Shown here: in pieces, positions 1 through 11,450 of the stretch
Position numbering within the stretch: the stretch's first letter is position 1
Layout: each line of letters begins with the position of its first letter
Assembly (NCBI RefSeq): GCF_016808335.1
Contig: NC_053141.1
Location: 22,922,640 to 22,986,639, forward strand
Length of the DNA: 64,000 bases
Origin: Panicum virgatum
Lineage: Eukaryota > Streptophyta > Magnoliopsida > Poales > Poaceae
Direction: 5' to 3'
Program-made: the position numbers and the translations under genes
Notes under the pieces: model-generated
Databases searched by the model: none
The model's input: the letters and a program-made list of their open reading frames with translations, nothing else
What the model was told of the DNA's origin: nothing

Positions 1-1036
1 GACAATAGTAAGATTGCATAAAAGGGGATTGCAGTGAGTTATGTCACATATACCTTGGCACCAGCGCGCTCCTAGTGGCTCAATCATGTGGCTGCAGCAC
101 ACATGAGGCTCTAGGTTCCGTCGTGGCATCAGGGTCATGTGATTAAACACCACCACAAGAGAAATCAAGAGTAGCAACCCAACAGGCCAGAAGAGGCAAG
201 ATAGGTTAGAAGGAACCCAAGACAACCCACGATGTTACACTTGAACGCATTCCCGTTAGTCAATCTATGGATTCTCGACGATGATGCAACACCATGCACT
301 GACCAATGACGTGATACATGATTGTTGCAATGATTATATTCAAAAAGTTATTTTGTCATAAACCTTTTTAATTTATCCAAAACTACTGAGCAAGAATGGA
401 ATGTACAAGGTTCCGGTGTTAGAATCAAAATAGCCAACAATATAGATTACGACATCAATGATAGGCCAGTCATTGAACGATGGATTGAAGGACTTTGTTG
501 GCAAATTCAAGGCTTAGCCACGAAAAGTAACAGTGGTTTTGTTGGAATAGGTCCAAGACATGGATCAAGAGGTTGACTTGAATGACAAGCTAAGATTTAC
601 TGGAAAGGTTCTCACATGATCCAAAGCCACTGAGGAAGATCTCCTCAACCAAGGTCAGACTAGCAGATTGTATAGGTCTCACTACTAACAACACAAAATC
701 TAGGTGGATAATTAGGTACAAGCAACACATTTTGGTAAACCGACGCAACAAGCATGACAATCAAACAAGCTCAAGATATGTTATGATGCATGCACATTCT
801 ATCGTTCCTCACGAAACAATTGTCAAAAACTAGGCATAAGGGGACAACCGGTGGCACAATATGTATTCTCCCTATATATACTAGTCGTTCTTACGTTCAA
901 AGCTTACGTAACGTGGTTAGCATACCTGGAGACAAACACAAGATATAAAGAGATATACAAATCCATTTCTGGACCCTTCGTGCCAGCACACACAAATGGT
1001 CCCCATTTGTCCTACGCCACACGGGTAACGCATATG
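1..1036. other. Unassigned DNA, probably internal part of a split retroelement
   Basis: I recognise no gene here. The 5 bp ATATG at 1032-1036 is repeated at 18757-18761, so this DNA was continuous with 18762 onward before the Athila-like element inserted. From 18762 the sequence runs into a primer-binding site and LTR of a minus-strand retroelement (19419-21165). This piece is therefore probably the distal internal region of that element, whose other LTR would lie left of the window. The short ORFs here show no gag or pol motifs. Confidence 0.5.
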
Positions 1037-2096
1037 TGTTGGCGCTCCTTAAGTACCCATTTTATTATACAATTAGGAGAGGTTTTGGTAATTTCTTCGG
1101 GATGATTCATGTACTAACCCGCCACTTGGCACCCGAACTTGACCGTTTTCGATTTTGTCCTGGATTTTGGAGCATGTTGTATTTTTGCAGGAAATTGGAC
1201 ATTTTTGGAGATGTTTTAATGCAAGGTCACAACTGGGCTAAGATGAGGAATAAGGAGAAGAGGCCGCACGCGAAAGATGGGACCGAAAGGGGCCAGAAAG
1301 GCCCAGGCCGGCTGGCCTGGGGCCCTCTGAGCCGGCTGGCCTAGCCCATTCCGAGGCCCAATTGGCCTTAATTTTCTTCAGCGCGAAGTATGCATCAACC
1401 CTAATCTATGTTTTACCAAAACCACCGACCAGAACCGCCTATATATACCCCGAAGCCGCCGTCAAAGAGAGGAAGAGCAGATATCAGAGAGAGTATCCAG
1501 AGATGAGTTTCAGAGATCCATTCGAGTTAGACACAAGAGAAAGGCGACACCGGAGGCCTCATCGTCCCTCGGCGCCGCTGCAAGTTGGAGGACAGCAAGG
1601 GATCCATCCCTTGCCGGAGATTTTGTCACCATGATCGACTACGCTTCACTTAGCTTCATGGGGTAAAGTCCTCGTTTGTTCATGGGGTTGTAAGGAGATC
1701 TTGAGTTGTAATTGCCGAATCCTTTATGAGATTGATCTATCACGATTCTTGTTGATGATGCTTGATGCCTAATAGTTCTCGACTTGGCTTTGGGTTTGCT
1801 TTGCTCTTGCATGGTTTACTTAGATTACATCAACTATCGTGTTCTTGTTGATTCGTTACCGATTATCCTCGTGTAGTGATAGTATGCGGGAGGGAAAGGT
1901 TTTGATCTTGGAACACACCTTTGGTAGATTAGATCCGTTCTTCGTTGCTTGGTGATTACATCTCTAGTGATCCTAGACCCTATGGACAAATGCTCTTCAT
2001 ATCTTGTGCACACACATATCATTACTCACTAGTCTAGATTCGATTAGATTGATTAGATTAGATCTATTTCACACTCAATCACTCAATATAGATCTT
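1037..2096 (+). repeat. 5' LTR of the Athila-like element, first part
   Basis: It begins TGTTGGCGCTCCTTAAG and matches 17553-18612 over its length. Its core promoter is a TATATATA run at 1440-1447, about 100 bp downstream of a pair of GGCCGGCTGGCC-type palindromes (about 1306-1342). The LTR breaks off at ATCTT (2092-2096), where the inner element inserted. The ORFs at 1036-1634 are LTR sequence, not genes. Confidence 0.93.
1440..1447 (+). promoter_or_regulatory. TATA box of the outer 5' LTR
   Basis: TATATATA sits in the middle of the LTR, where the U3/R border is expected. The same motif is at 17957-17964 in the 3' LTR. The transcript start is inferred, not seen. Confidence 0.6.
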
Positions 2097-3654
2097 TGTT
2101 GGCGCTCCTTAAGTACCCATTTTATCCCTTATTTATCCTTGATAATGGCATGAATTTAATATCAAAATCACTAACCGTCCTAACCCCAGCCTAATTATTG
2201 GTCATTTTCACATTTGCACATATATTTTGGAGGAACTTCGTTTTTGCAGGTTTTTGGCCTATTTTGGAGCATGAAATGACGAGGCCCGTGATCGAGCGCT
2301 AACACGGAGAAAGACGAAGGCCAAAGCCCAAAGGAAGGACCAAAGCCCATGTTGATTCGAAGCCCATTCATGCACATCCATCCTCCAAGAGAGCCCAAAG
2401 GACCAAGCCCACGAAGATGAGATCATGATACTTCGGGATGAAGCAAAGCAAATGAAGATTTAAGGAAGGATTCCCTATCCTATCCTTTCCTCGAAGATAT
2501 CTCCAAGATAACGACGTCCAAAGGGGTGCGATCGTGAAGGATATAAACTCTAGAAGATGCGAGGAGTCTACATGCAAAAGAGGAGACCGAGGCGGTCCCG
2601 AAAGAGGGTAGGCCGGCCGGCCTAGCCCGTTTCCGAGGCGGTTCGGCCTCCCCTTCGACCGGTGGCTTCCTCGGCTTATAAATAGCTCGCACCTTATTCA
2701 ACTCGGGGAATCAATCCACCCAGAACTCAATGAAAACCTAGGGCCAAGGCCGGAGGGAGACGACGGCCACCGCGAGTCTTCGAGGGTACCTAGGAGATGG
2801 CTTAGGCCACCCATAGCCGCCATGGCCTCCCTGCGAGGTTGTGCCATGGTGGAGTTCAGGAGTCGTCCCCAACATTTGTCGGGGTATATACACACACGAT
2901 GGTGATATCAATCTACTCTTTATTCTAGGTGTCTCGACTTTGGTCTACTTCAATGCATGCTTTCTTTCGCATATGTGATGCATCTATATGTTCATAGTAA
3001 GATTAGATCTATTCGTGGTGATTAGTCTATATCTTGTGGATACGTTGAGGTAGCGTGTTTTAGCTAGTTGGTTGATTACCCCGGTGTGGTGACAGCATGG
3101 CGGAGGGAAAAGCCCTAGCGACGACATGATGTGGAATAGGATCGATGGCGAGTATCATGGGAGTCGTTGCGCGGCCACCAAGAGGAGGAGCTTCGAGTAA
3201 GAGCACTTGGTGGGCGTTTGGGGTAAAGCTTTGGGAAACCTTAGGCGTCAACACACACCTCGCACTGGTGACCTTGGGAAAGTAGGCCGCTTGCGAGCCG
3301 CCTTTCTGAGAGATGATTTCGTGTACTTTTAGTTGAGATGCAATCTATGTTTCAATCACCTTTTTGACTAGAACTGTACCTAGAGATGATAGGCCCTAGC
3401 TCCTTGGTTGTGTTATCTCATCTACGGTTGTGGGTGCGATGAACACTTATGCTTCATTCATATCTATCAAGTGTTTAGTTTATATGCAATCTTCGCTTCA
3501 TGTTTAGGATAGGTTCGATAGATTAGATGGTAAACTCTAGTTAGTTCGTTTCCGATCCACGGATTGATAAACCTTGGGGGAGTACTCTAAGGGAAAAGCT
3601 ACCATGATCCGTGTGCTTGCGGTACATAAATTGGGGCTCTAAGGAGTGTCAACA
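2097..3654 (+). repeat. 5' LTR of the inner element
   Basis: It runs from TGTTGGCGCTCCTTAAG to AAGGAGTGTCAACA, so the termini form an imperfect inverted repeat of about 15 bp. TATAAATA at 2677-2684 follows a GGCCGGCCGGCC palindrome near 2611-2622. The last 90 bp contain a module (GGGGGAGTACTCTAAGG, then GTGCTTGCGG) also found in the other Athila-related LTRs of this window. The minus-strand ORFs here are chance readings of LTR sequence. Confidence 0.93.
2677..2684 (+). promoter_or_regulatory. TATA box of the inner 5' LTR
   Basis: A clear TATAAATA, conserved at 8584-8591 in the 3' LTR, downstream of GGCC-rich palindromes. It is the likely core promoter of the element. Confidence 0.7.
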
Positions 3655-3685
3655 AGCTTTTCTAGTGCCGTTGCCGGAGATCGGC
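3655..3685 (+). promoter_or_regulatory. Primer-binding site of the inner element
   Basis: Immediately after the LTR, the sequence TAGTGCCGTTGCCGGAGA matches the outer element's PBS (TAGCGCCGTTGCCGGGGA, 9718-9735) with two changes. Both are close to the complement of the tRNA-Asp 3' end. As in the outer element, the match starts about 8-9 bp inside the LTR border. Confidence 0.7.
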
Positions 3686-4150
3686 AACACGAACCCTAGG
3701 GAGATCTATCTATCTTTTTTGGACTAACCCTAATTTTATTATTGCATATATCCTGTGTTTCTTATTTGTGTCCATGAATGCAGGTAAATAAAACCCTAGA
3801 CACAAAGCGATTGAGAAGTTCTCAATGTCCGTACTTTGACAAGTCCATTCTCACTCAAGCAAGTTGATGGCTACGCGAAGACCCGCTCTTTAGTGGTAGG
3901 TGCTAACTTTTGTTAGTGGCAAAGCATCCGCTATTGAGTCCCCACTCCCCAAAACAAAAGATGATAAATAAGGTACACTGCCGTGTCAATTGATTTTAAA
4001 GACTGATGTTTTTGGGAAGTATTGTTTGTTCAAGCAATAGGTATGAAGCATGCCCGCGAAGAAAATCGTGCGATTGGATCATCATCATCTCCAAAGTGCT
4101 GCTGTTGTGATGAGATTTTCGTCCATGATCAGAGAAGTACCATGAGAGAA

Positions 4151-5870
4151 AATTGTATATTGTAAAGCTCCATCAAGCCTTCTTTCCATCGCATCAAGAA
4201 TTGTGAATTTTGGATATCAGTGTGAAGAGTTTTGGTAAAATCTTACAACGCTGCGCGTTCTGAAATGTCTCGGGACAGAGCGCAGTGCCGGAGTAAAACG
4301 ACCATAACTTCTTCATCCGGAGTCCGTTTATGATCAATGACACTCGTTGAAAAGGTAATTTCATAAGGCTTTCCATGGAGTAGAATTTTGGTACATGTTC
4401 TGTGCAGGATAATCAAGGAATTCAACGAAGAAAAGGCTGCAACAAACAATGGAGAAAGTGATGATGATGTCGCAAGATGTTTGGAGGACCTTGTGCACAA
4501 AAGTTGGTGATTTGAAGTTGGCCAACGCTAGAGGCAACAAGATTAGAGGAACCATGATGCCACCCATCTTCTCCATGGGATGCTCAAGAAGCTTCTAGTC
4601 GAGTACAATCAAAGAAAGAGACCACTCTGATCATCGACACAAAGCACGGGAGCCTCCTTCGATCCTGACACCTTAGGCAAAGAAAGAACCATGGAGACAG
4701 ACCATTGGAGCCATGCTACTCGCTGGTGAATCAATGGTGATGACCTTGAAGCCAAGGATGCACAACAAGATGCTCCGAAGACCACAAGATCAAGATCATC
4801 GACATCTTCGGATCGATTCGTAAGAAGTCATTGTTATCAACAATATTATGCTCGACCTCAGAAGAAAATTGCAGTATATTTTTGGATATTCAAAAGCCCC
4901 ATGAAGTTCCGGTTCCAACAAATCAAGAATGAAGTGAATCGAAGTTTCCCACAAGAAGTTATGGCCAAAACATCGAAGGTCGTGTACTCTGAAATTTTCT
5001 GGACAGCACGCAGCGCTAAAATAAAACGGTCATAATTTTCTCGTTTGGACTCCGTTTAAAGCGAATGACCACTTGTTGGAAAGGTAATTTTATAAACTTT
5101 TCAATAGATCTATATTTTGGTATATGCTCTATTCTGGACGCAGGGTAAAATCCATGTAGGAGAGGCGAAGAGCAACGTGATGAGAACAAGGTGAATGAGA
5201 TAAGGATGCCAACAATGAAGAGGAGCTTGGGCTGTGGTTTCATCAAGCATACATGATCGAATTCATAAGCTTAGGACAAAATAAGGGCCCCAAGGACATT
5301 GGCAAAGGAAGGCACGAGTGACAACATTTAACGCATGAAGATGTTAAGAGCGAACCACGATGGATTACTAAAGGCGTCATCAATACAAGCTGCATGGACA
5401 ATTCGAATTCTCGCACGAAGGACCACGGCTTCACATCAATGAGCATATTGTGCACTTGAATTGTTTTGCAGGCATGACAAAGCGTTCCCATGAATTCGTG
5501 ATCAAAGAAGAAATCAAATTCGTCAACATCTCCAAAGTTCGAGAGCAAGCCCCGCTGTTTTCATCAAATTTTGCACATGGACAGAGATGTACAAGGAAGA
5601 AAAAGTTGATATTCAGAAGCTCCATGAAATTCCCGTTCCAACACATCCAAGATCAATGAATTTGAAGACCCGTACAAGGAGATATGACAAGAACATTGGA
5701 CGTTGCGCGTTCTGAAATTCATCGGGAGAGATTGCAGCGCTGGGATGAAATGAACATAACTCTCTTGTTCGGAATCAATTTTGGGCGAATGAGGACTCGT
5801 TGGAAAGGAAAATTCGTGCACTTCGCAATGGAGCAATGTTTCAGTAAATGTTCTGTTCTGGAAATTGAAA
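4151..5870 (+). repeat. Three diverged repeats of about 0.7 kb in the inner element
   Basis: Similar blocks of about 260 bp lie at 4151-4412, 4866-5142 and 5605-5860. Each contains, in order, an opening AT-rich part (A differs from B and C here), a CTGAAAT word, a GCAGYGC word, a CATAACTT-type word, a GGACTCCGTTT-type word, GTTGGAAAGG-type DNA and a TGTTCTG-type end. Each block is followed by unrelated-looking purine-rich DNA. They occupy the place of gag-pol. I see no coding capacity, so they look like an amplified noncoding segment. Confidence 0.65.
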
Positions 5871-7988
5871 GAAAAAATTCATGAAGATGTGGTAGCAATG
5901 GGACAACGAGGAATTGAAGGAGGCGACGACGATATGAAGCAATGATTGGGACCATGACTTAGTACAAGAAGAAGTTTAAGGAAATTGAGGCAATAAAGGT
6001 GAAGACACATTGAAGATGATATTCATACACATGAGGGAAGGACTTCAAGAATTGCAAGATGATCCATCTTCTCCTTCCACGCCTAGCATCATGATAAGCA
6101 TGGGGGAGGATTTCGTGGACAAAGAAGAAAGATCTAATGAAGTAAGATAATCACGGTTGCCACAAGGTGCTCATGATTCTTTTTCCATGCTTAGCACAAT
6201 GCTTAAGTGTGGGGGAGGCTGTGCTACACTTCATTACGAGCATCGAGAAGGACAGTAATTCTTCCTCAACTCTCTCTTTTTCTAAATGCTTGTACATATA
6301 TGCCTTCAACCATAGATGCAACCTTTGTATATCTCTCCCTATAATAACATGGCTACTAGGAGTACAACCTAGATTTGTTTTTGTTTTCAATGAATGATAA
6401 CCCCCATCACCTTGAGCTCACCACGATGATATTCTTATATGCTTTTGATTATGGAAAAGTGATGAAAGTTGCAGCTTTGTTTTACCTACGCTATGTTGTA
6501 TATGTCTTGACCATTTGCTCTCAATTAAATGGAATTAAAATGATTAAATATCGGCTCTTTTATTTGTGGAGGTTAAATGACTAAATTCTAGACCCACATA
6601 TTCTATGTTGCTCTTTGATTTAAGTCTACCGATGACCTTACATCTTGTGTTGTTTAATTTGAAAACTTAATTCCTATGCTATCTATATTTGTGAATCTCT
6701 TGCAAAGTTCTACCTACCAAAGCCTATACATACATATTCTTTCATGATGAAACCTTTAGATTGCAAACTTATATTTTGATGAGTTGGATTAAGATTGATT
6801 TCTTTGGTATGAGACTAAGAAGCTGGTCATTCCATTTTTATTGTGTAACCTTCTTTTTGCTAGCCTATTTATCCATGCATTGTGAGTTACTGCTTTGGGA
6901 ATTTTGCAAACCTCGCTGGATATCCACCATAAACCAAAAATATCTTTTTGTGATTACCTCCTTGACCACAACCCAATTTGAGTATGGATTATCATTTTGA
7001 CGGAATCAAAAGAATCAAGGGCACCATATAAAGAAAAGTTTTGGGAGACAAGACTCCCCGGAGATTTAAGAGGTTCTATGAAGAAGAAGGTGAATTTGAG
7101 ATACTTACCCTAACTAATTGGTTCTCCCACTATTCATACTCGAGGACGAGCATTTGTTCAAGCATGGGGGGATGGCTGGGTAAGTATTCTATGTTATCAA
7201 AAGTTCTAAGGAGCAAAAAGAAAGAAAAAAAGAAAGAAAGAGAAAAGAAAAATGAAAGAAAAAAAAGAGAAGAATAAAATGCTCCTTAGTTCTTTTTGGC
7301 TTCATTAATTTTCCAAGTTACTTTGAAGAACTATTCCATACTCAAATCTTCCAACCATGTGCAATCCAATAACGAGAACTTCATTTGTGTCTCGGGATCA
7401 TCCATTTGCCATTTGCACATGTCCACCTATCTAAATGTGTGTGTTTCATCTTTCTCCCTCTCCAACATTATTTTCCAATGGCCTTTTTGACAAGTCTCAG
7501 TAAATCCAATAGATCTCTCTCTTAGTTTGATAATATTTCAGATATAATGTTTTGTTAGGATTGTTTTTACCTACCAAGCTCCACATAAGCCTTCCACTTT
7601 TATATATGAGTAGAATAGGTTGAAGACAATCTAATGTAGGCTTGAGAGACTTGATGAGCTGAGTATTTCTATGATCTTTTGCAAGAGAACCTCACTTATG
7701 TTTAATATGCATTCTTTTGAAAACTCTTCACGATGAAACAAGGTAAAGGTTTGAAGTTCGCTTAAGTTTGAGAGCATTGCATTTATTTATTATTGTGGCT
7801 TGTTCTTTAATTACTAGTCTATCTTCCATAATGAAAAAGTAGCCGGTCACAACATGAACTTAAATGCTAAATACTTGAGAGAGCAATATGTCTTGTTATG
7901 TATGACTAAGTGCAGAGAGGACATTGAGGGGCAACGCTGATTTCTTTATAAGCAAAGCTCCTGGACTTACTCGAGGACGAGCAAGGTT
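5871..7988 (+). other. Noncoding 3' interior of the inner element with polypurine-like motifs
   Basis: No gene is recognised. Purine tracts resembling the true polypurine tract occur at 6096-6110, 6203-6218 and 7159-7175. A simple A/G-rich block lies at 7205-7275. Stretches such as TTGACCACAACCCAAT (about 6961-6976) and CCATGTGCAATCC (about 7356) recur in the same order in the outer element (16513-16528 and 16913-16925), so the two elements share a 3' region. Confidence 0.65.
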
Positions 7989-8002
7989 TAAGCATGGGGG
8001 AA
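7989..8002 (+). promoter_or_regulatory. Polypurine tract of the inner element
   Basis: AAGCATGGGGGAA abuts the 3' LTR, as expected for the plus-strand primer. It is preceded at 7970-7983 by CTCGAGGACGAGCA, a word found at the same place before the outer polypurine tract. Confidence 0.8.
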
Positions 8003-9561
8003 TGTTGGCGCTCCTTAAGTACCCATTTTATCCCTTATTTATCCTTGATAATGGCATGAATTTAATATCAAAATCACTAACCGTCCTAACCCCGGCCTAA
8101 TTATTGGTCATTTTCACATTTGCACAAATATTTTGGAGGAACTTCGTTTTTGCAGGTTTTTGGCCTATTTTGGAGCATGAAATGACGAGGCCCGTGATCG
8201 AGCGCTAACACGGAGAAAGACGAAGGCCAAAGCCCAAAGGAAGGACCAAAGCCCATGTTGATTCGAAGCCCATTCATGCACATCCATCCTCCAAGAGAGC
8301 CCAAAGGACCAAAGCCCACGAAGATGAGATCAAGATACTTCGAGATTAAGCAAAGCAAATGAAGATTTAAGGAAGGATTCCCTATCCTATCCTTTCCTCG
8401 AAGATATCTCCAAGATAATGACGTCCAAAGGGGTGGGATCGTGAAGGATATAAACTCTAGAAGATGCGAGGAGTCTACACGTGAAAGAGGAGACCGAGGC
8501 GGCCCCGAAAGAGGGTAGGCCGGCCGGCCGAGCCCGTTTCCGAGGCGGTTCGGCCTCCCCTTCGACCGGTGGCTTCCTCGGCTTATAAATAGCTCGCACC
8601 TTATTCAACTCGGGGAATCAATCCACCCAGAACTCGACGAAAACCTAGGGCCAAGGCCGGAGGGAGACGACGACCGCCGCGAGTCTTCGAGGGTAGCTAG
8701 GAGATGGCTTAGGCCACCCCTAGCTGACATGGCCTTCCTGCAAGGTTGTGCCATGGTGGAGTTCAGGAGTCGTCCCCAACATTCGTCGGGGTATATACAC
8801 ACACGATGGTGATATCAATCTACTCTTTATTCTAGGTGTCTCGACTTTGGTCTACTTCAATACATGCTTTCTTTCGCATATGTGATGCATCCATATGTTC
8901 ATAGTAAGATTAGATCTATTCGTGGTGATTAGTCTATATCTTGCGGATACGTTGAGGTAGCGTGTTTTATCTAGTTGGTTGATTACCCCGGTGTGGTGAC
9001 AGCATGGCGGAGGGAAAAGCCCTAGCGACGACATGATGTGGAATAGGATCGATGGCGAGTATCATGGGAGTCGTTGCACGGCCACCAAGAGGAGGAGCTT
9101 CGAGTAAGAGCACTTGGTGGGCGTTTGGGGTAAAGCTTTGGGAAACCTTTGGCTTCAACACACACCTCGCACCGGTGACCTTGGGAAAGTAGGCCGCTTG
9201 CGAGCCGCCTTTCTGAGAGATGATTTCGTGTACTTTTAGTTGAGATGCAATCTATGTTTGGATCACCTTTTTTACTAGAACTGTACCTAGAGACGATAGG
9301 CCCTAGCTCCTTGGTTGTGTTATCTCATCTACGGTTGTGGGTGCGATGAATACTTATGCTTCATTCATATCTATCAAGTGTTCAGTTTATATGCAATCTT
9401 CGCTTCATGTTTTGGATAGGTTCGATAGATTAGATGGTAAACTCTAGTCGGTTCATTTGCGATCCACGGATTGATAAACCTTGGGGGAGTAATCTAAGGG
9501 AAAAGCTACCATGATCCGTGCGCTTGCGGTACGTAAATTGGGGCTCTAAGGAGTGTTGACA
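8003..9561 (+). repeat. 3' LTR of the inner element
   Basis: It is 1559 bp and matches 2097-3654. By eye there are roughly 50-60 mismatches (about 96-97% identity), mostly transitions. The TATAAATA box is at 8584-8591. The final GTTGACA differs from GTCAACA of the 5' LTR. The target duplication ATCTT follows at 9562-9566. Confidence 0.93.
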
Positions 9562-9566
9562 ATCTT

Positions 9567-9709
9567 TTACCAACATCATTAGTGCTTAGTTAAGGATAGT
9601 AATACACTTGTTCTGTGGATTGATAAACCTTGGGGGAATACTCTAAGGGAAAAGCTACACGATCCGTGCGCTTGCGGTACGTAAATTGGCGCTCTAAGGA
9701 GCGTCAACA
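9567..9709 (+). repeat. 5' LTR of the Athila-like element, second part
   Basis: This continues the LTR interrupted at 2096 and matches 18614-18756. It contains the conserved module GGGGGAATACTCTAAGG ... GTGCGCTTGCGG and ends GAGCGTCAACA. Confidence 0.93.
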
Positions 9710-9736
9710 AGCTTTTCTAGCGCCGTTGCCGGGGAA
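9710..9736 (+). promoter_or_regulatory. Primer-binding site of the Athila-like element
   Basis: TAGCGCCGTTGCCGGGGAA (9718-9736) matches the complement of the tRNA-Asp 3' end except for the second base. It is offset 8 nt from the LTR end. Use of tRNA-Asp is a hallmark of the Athila lineage. Confidence 0.75.
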
Positions 9737-9843
9737 CAAGCGATTTTGCTACGTTTAACTTTGTATTGATTTTGTTGGTTACTAACACCTAACCTTTTTC
9801 TCTAGAAATTTTTAGTTTTCTTGTTTTTGTTTTGATTGTCTAG

Positions 9844-10971
9844 ATGGCCCATCTCATTCAACACATGGAGGAAGGAGAAAAATCACTAAGGGATTATGCA
9901 AGCCCGCGATTGGAGGACTTCGACATGCAAAAATCAGATTCGGTGTTGCGAGCCACCGAGTATGAGATCAAGCCTCAAATTATCAAGATGGCGGCGGCAA
10001 ACCCCTTTAGAGGAGACGAGACGGATAACCCATATAGACATATCAAGTGGTTCACAATGCTATGCAACACGGTACAACAAGACGGAGTTCCGCTAGCTTG
10101 GTTTAGATGGAATCTCTTCCCATACTCACTTGCGGAAGAAGCGAGAAGATGGTTTGCACTTGCATCCTTCGAGGTAAAAGGAAATTGGGATGACTTGATG
10201 AAGAAATTTTGCGAGTGGTTCTTTCCGTTAAGCAAGGTTCAATATATTCGGAAGCAAGTGATCAACTTCGCGCAAGGAGAAGAAGAAGGGATAGATCAAG
10301 CATGGGATAGATTCAATGGATTGATTGAACAAGGACCGAAGCTTAGAATTTCCGGGGAAGTACTTTTGCATACCTTTTATTTTTCCCTAACCCCCGAGTG
10401 CATGCAATTTGTTCAAATGTGTGCAGGAGGAGATCTCATGGAGAAAACACTCACGGAAGCCGCCCAACTCCTACAAAAAATCAGCAAGGGGGCGGACATG
10501 CGAAGAGATTGGGAAAAACGATGTTCGGCAAGCTCCGAGGAAGAATCTCAAGTGCGGGTGCTTGCTGGAATTTTCAGATAAGAGACATCGGAAGTGAGGG
10601 AAGAACAACCAAAGCATGAGAAAGTCATAGAGACAAACCACGATGAAGAAGCATCGATCCAGAGTGCAACGAAAGACGACACGGAAAAGAAAGGAAGAAC
10701 CTTGGGCACCGCCAAATCGCTAAGGGAATTCGAGCAAATGGATTGGATACCAATTGACTTCGGAAGATTGTTCGACAAAGCAAGACCACATCCAAATCAA
10801 CGAGGAATGGCGAAGGTGATAGCGGAAGACTTCCTGCCGAAAAATCACACGGGATATACATTTGGCAATGAATCAGCCGGTGATATTATTCGGAATCTTT
10901 TTGAAGAAAAAGAGGAAGAGATAGACTTGGGCGAAGTGATGGAGGCCAAAAAGATCATGGGAGTGAAATAG
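9844..10971 (+). pseudogene. gag: Retrotransposon gag (capsid) with an in-frame stop
   Basis: The reading frame opens at the first ATG after the PBS. Residues about 50-200 have the plant gypsy capsid pattern: a NPFRGDETDNPY segment, an LFPYSLAEEARRWF segment, a DLMKKFCEWFFP segment and a FNGLIEQGP segment. A stop at 10579-10581 breaks the frame, which then resumes in the same phase to 10971 with a charged tail rich in Glu and Lys. I see no CCHC zinc knuckle. Gag would form the virus-like particle in the cytoplasm. Confidence 0.85.
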
Positions 10972-11450
10972 GAATCATCACCCTACGTGCACATAGCCCA
11001 GGTATATGCGATTGGAAGTGATCAAGGCGAAGGTAATCCATCACCCACACCTCGTGTTGATTGCATGATAGACGGAACAAAATGTTGCAATGTTCTATGT
11101 GACGTTGGCGCCCATGTTAGTGTGATGAGTTCCAAGGTTTATGTTGAGATTTTTAACGAAACACCAAACCTAGATGCTACAATCATTAAATTGATCATGG
11201 GAGATGGTAGATTAATCAAACCGCTAGGAGTGCTTAGAAATCTAAATGTTGCTATAGCGGGTAAAAAATTCCTACCGACTTTTTTGTGATTAATGCTAGT
11301 GATGATGAGCATGAAGGCATAATCCTTGGAAAACCCTTTCTCAAATTAGTAAATGTTGTTCTGGATGTTGGAAAAGGGATTGTCACTTTTGATCTAGATG
11401 GAGAGAAGCGCACATTCGAATTTCATTCGAAACCGTCTTTTGCTTCACCT
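10972..11450 (+). pseudogene. Retrotransposon aspartic protease, broken
   Basis: After a stop at 10969-10971 the same phase continues to 11289. The active-site region reads LCDVGAHVSVM, so the usual D-T/S-G is D-V-G, as in many plant gypsy proteases. A single-base slip in a T run at about 11279-11285 moves the rest of the fold (IILGKPFLK) to another frame beginning at 11286. The protease would cut the gag-pol polyprotein. Confidence 0.75.

Larger units (their letters stand above)
2097..9561 (+). mobile_element. Non-autonomous Athila-related LTR retrotransposon nested in the outer 5' LTR
   Basis: It is flanked by the duplication ATCTT (2092-2096 and 9562-9566). Removing it plus one ATCTT exactly restores the sequence of the intact outer 3' LTR. 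The LTRs are 2097-3654 (1558 bp) and 8003-9561 (1559 bp). A PBS follows the 5' LTR and a purine tract precedes the 3' LTR. The 4.35-kb interior has no recognisable gag, protease, RT or integrase. Its LTR ends, PBS and the roughly 1 kb before the 3' LTR resemble those of the outer element, which suggests that a related autonomous element moved it in trans. Confidence 0.92.

Noticed and set aside
7205..7275. A coding Lys/Glu-rich tail
   Set aside because: The A/G-rich simple sequence sits in the 3' interior of a non-coding element. The reading frame is accidental.
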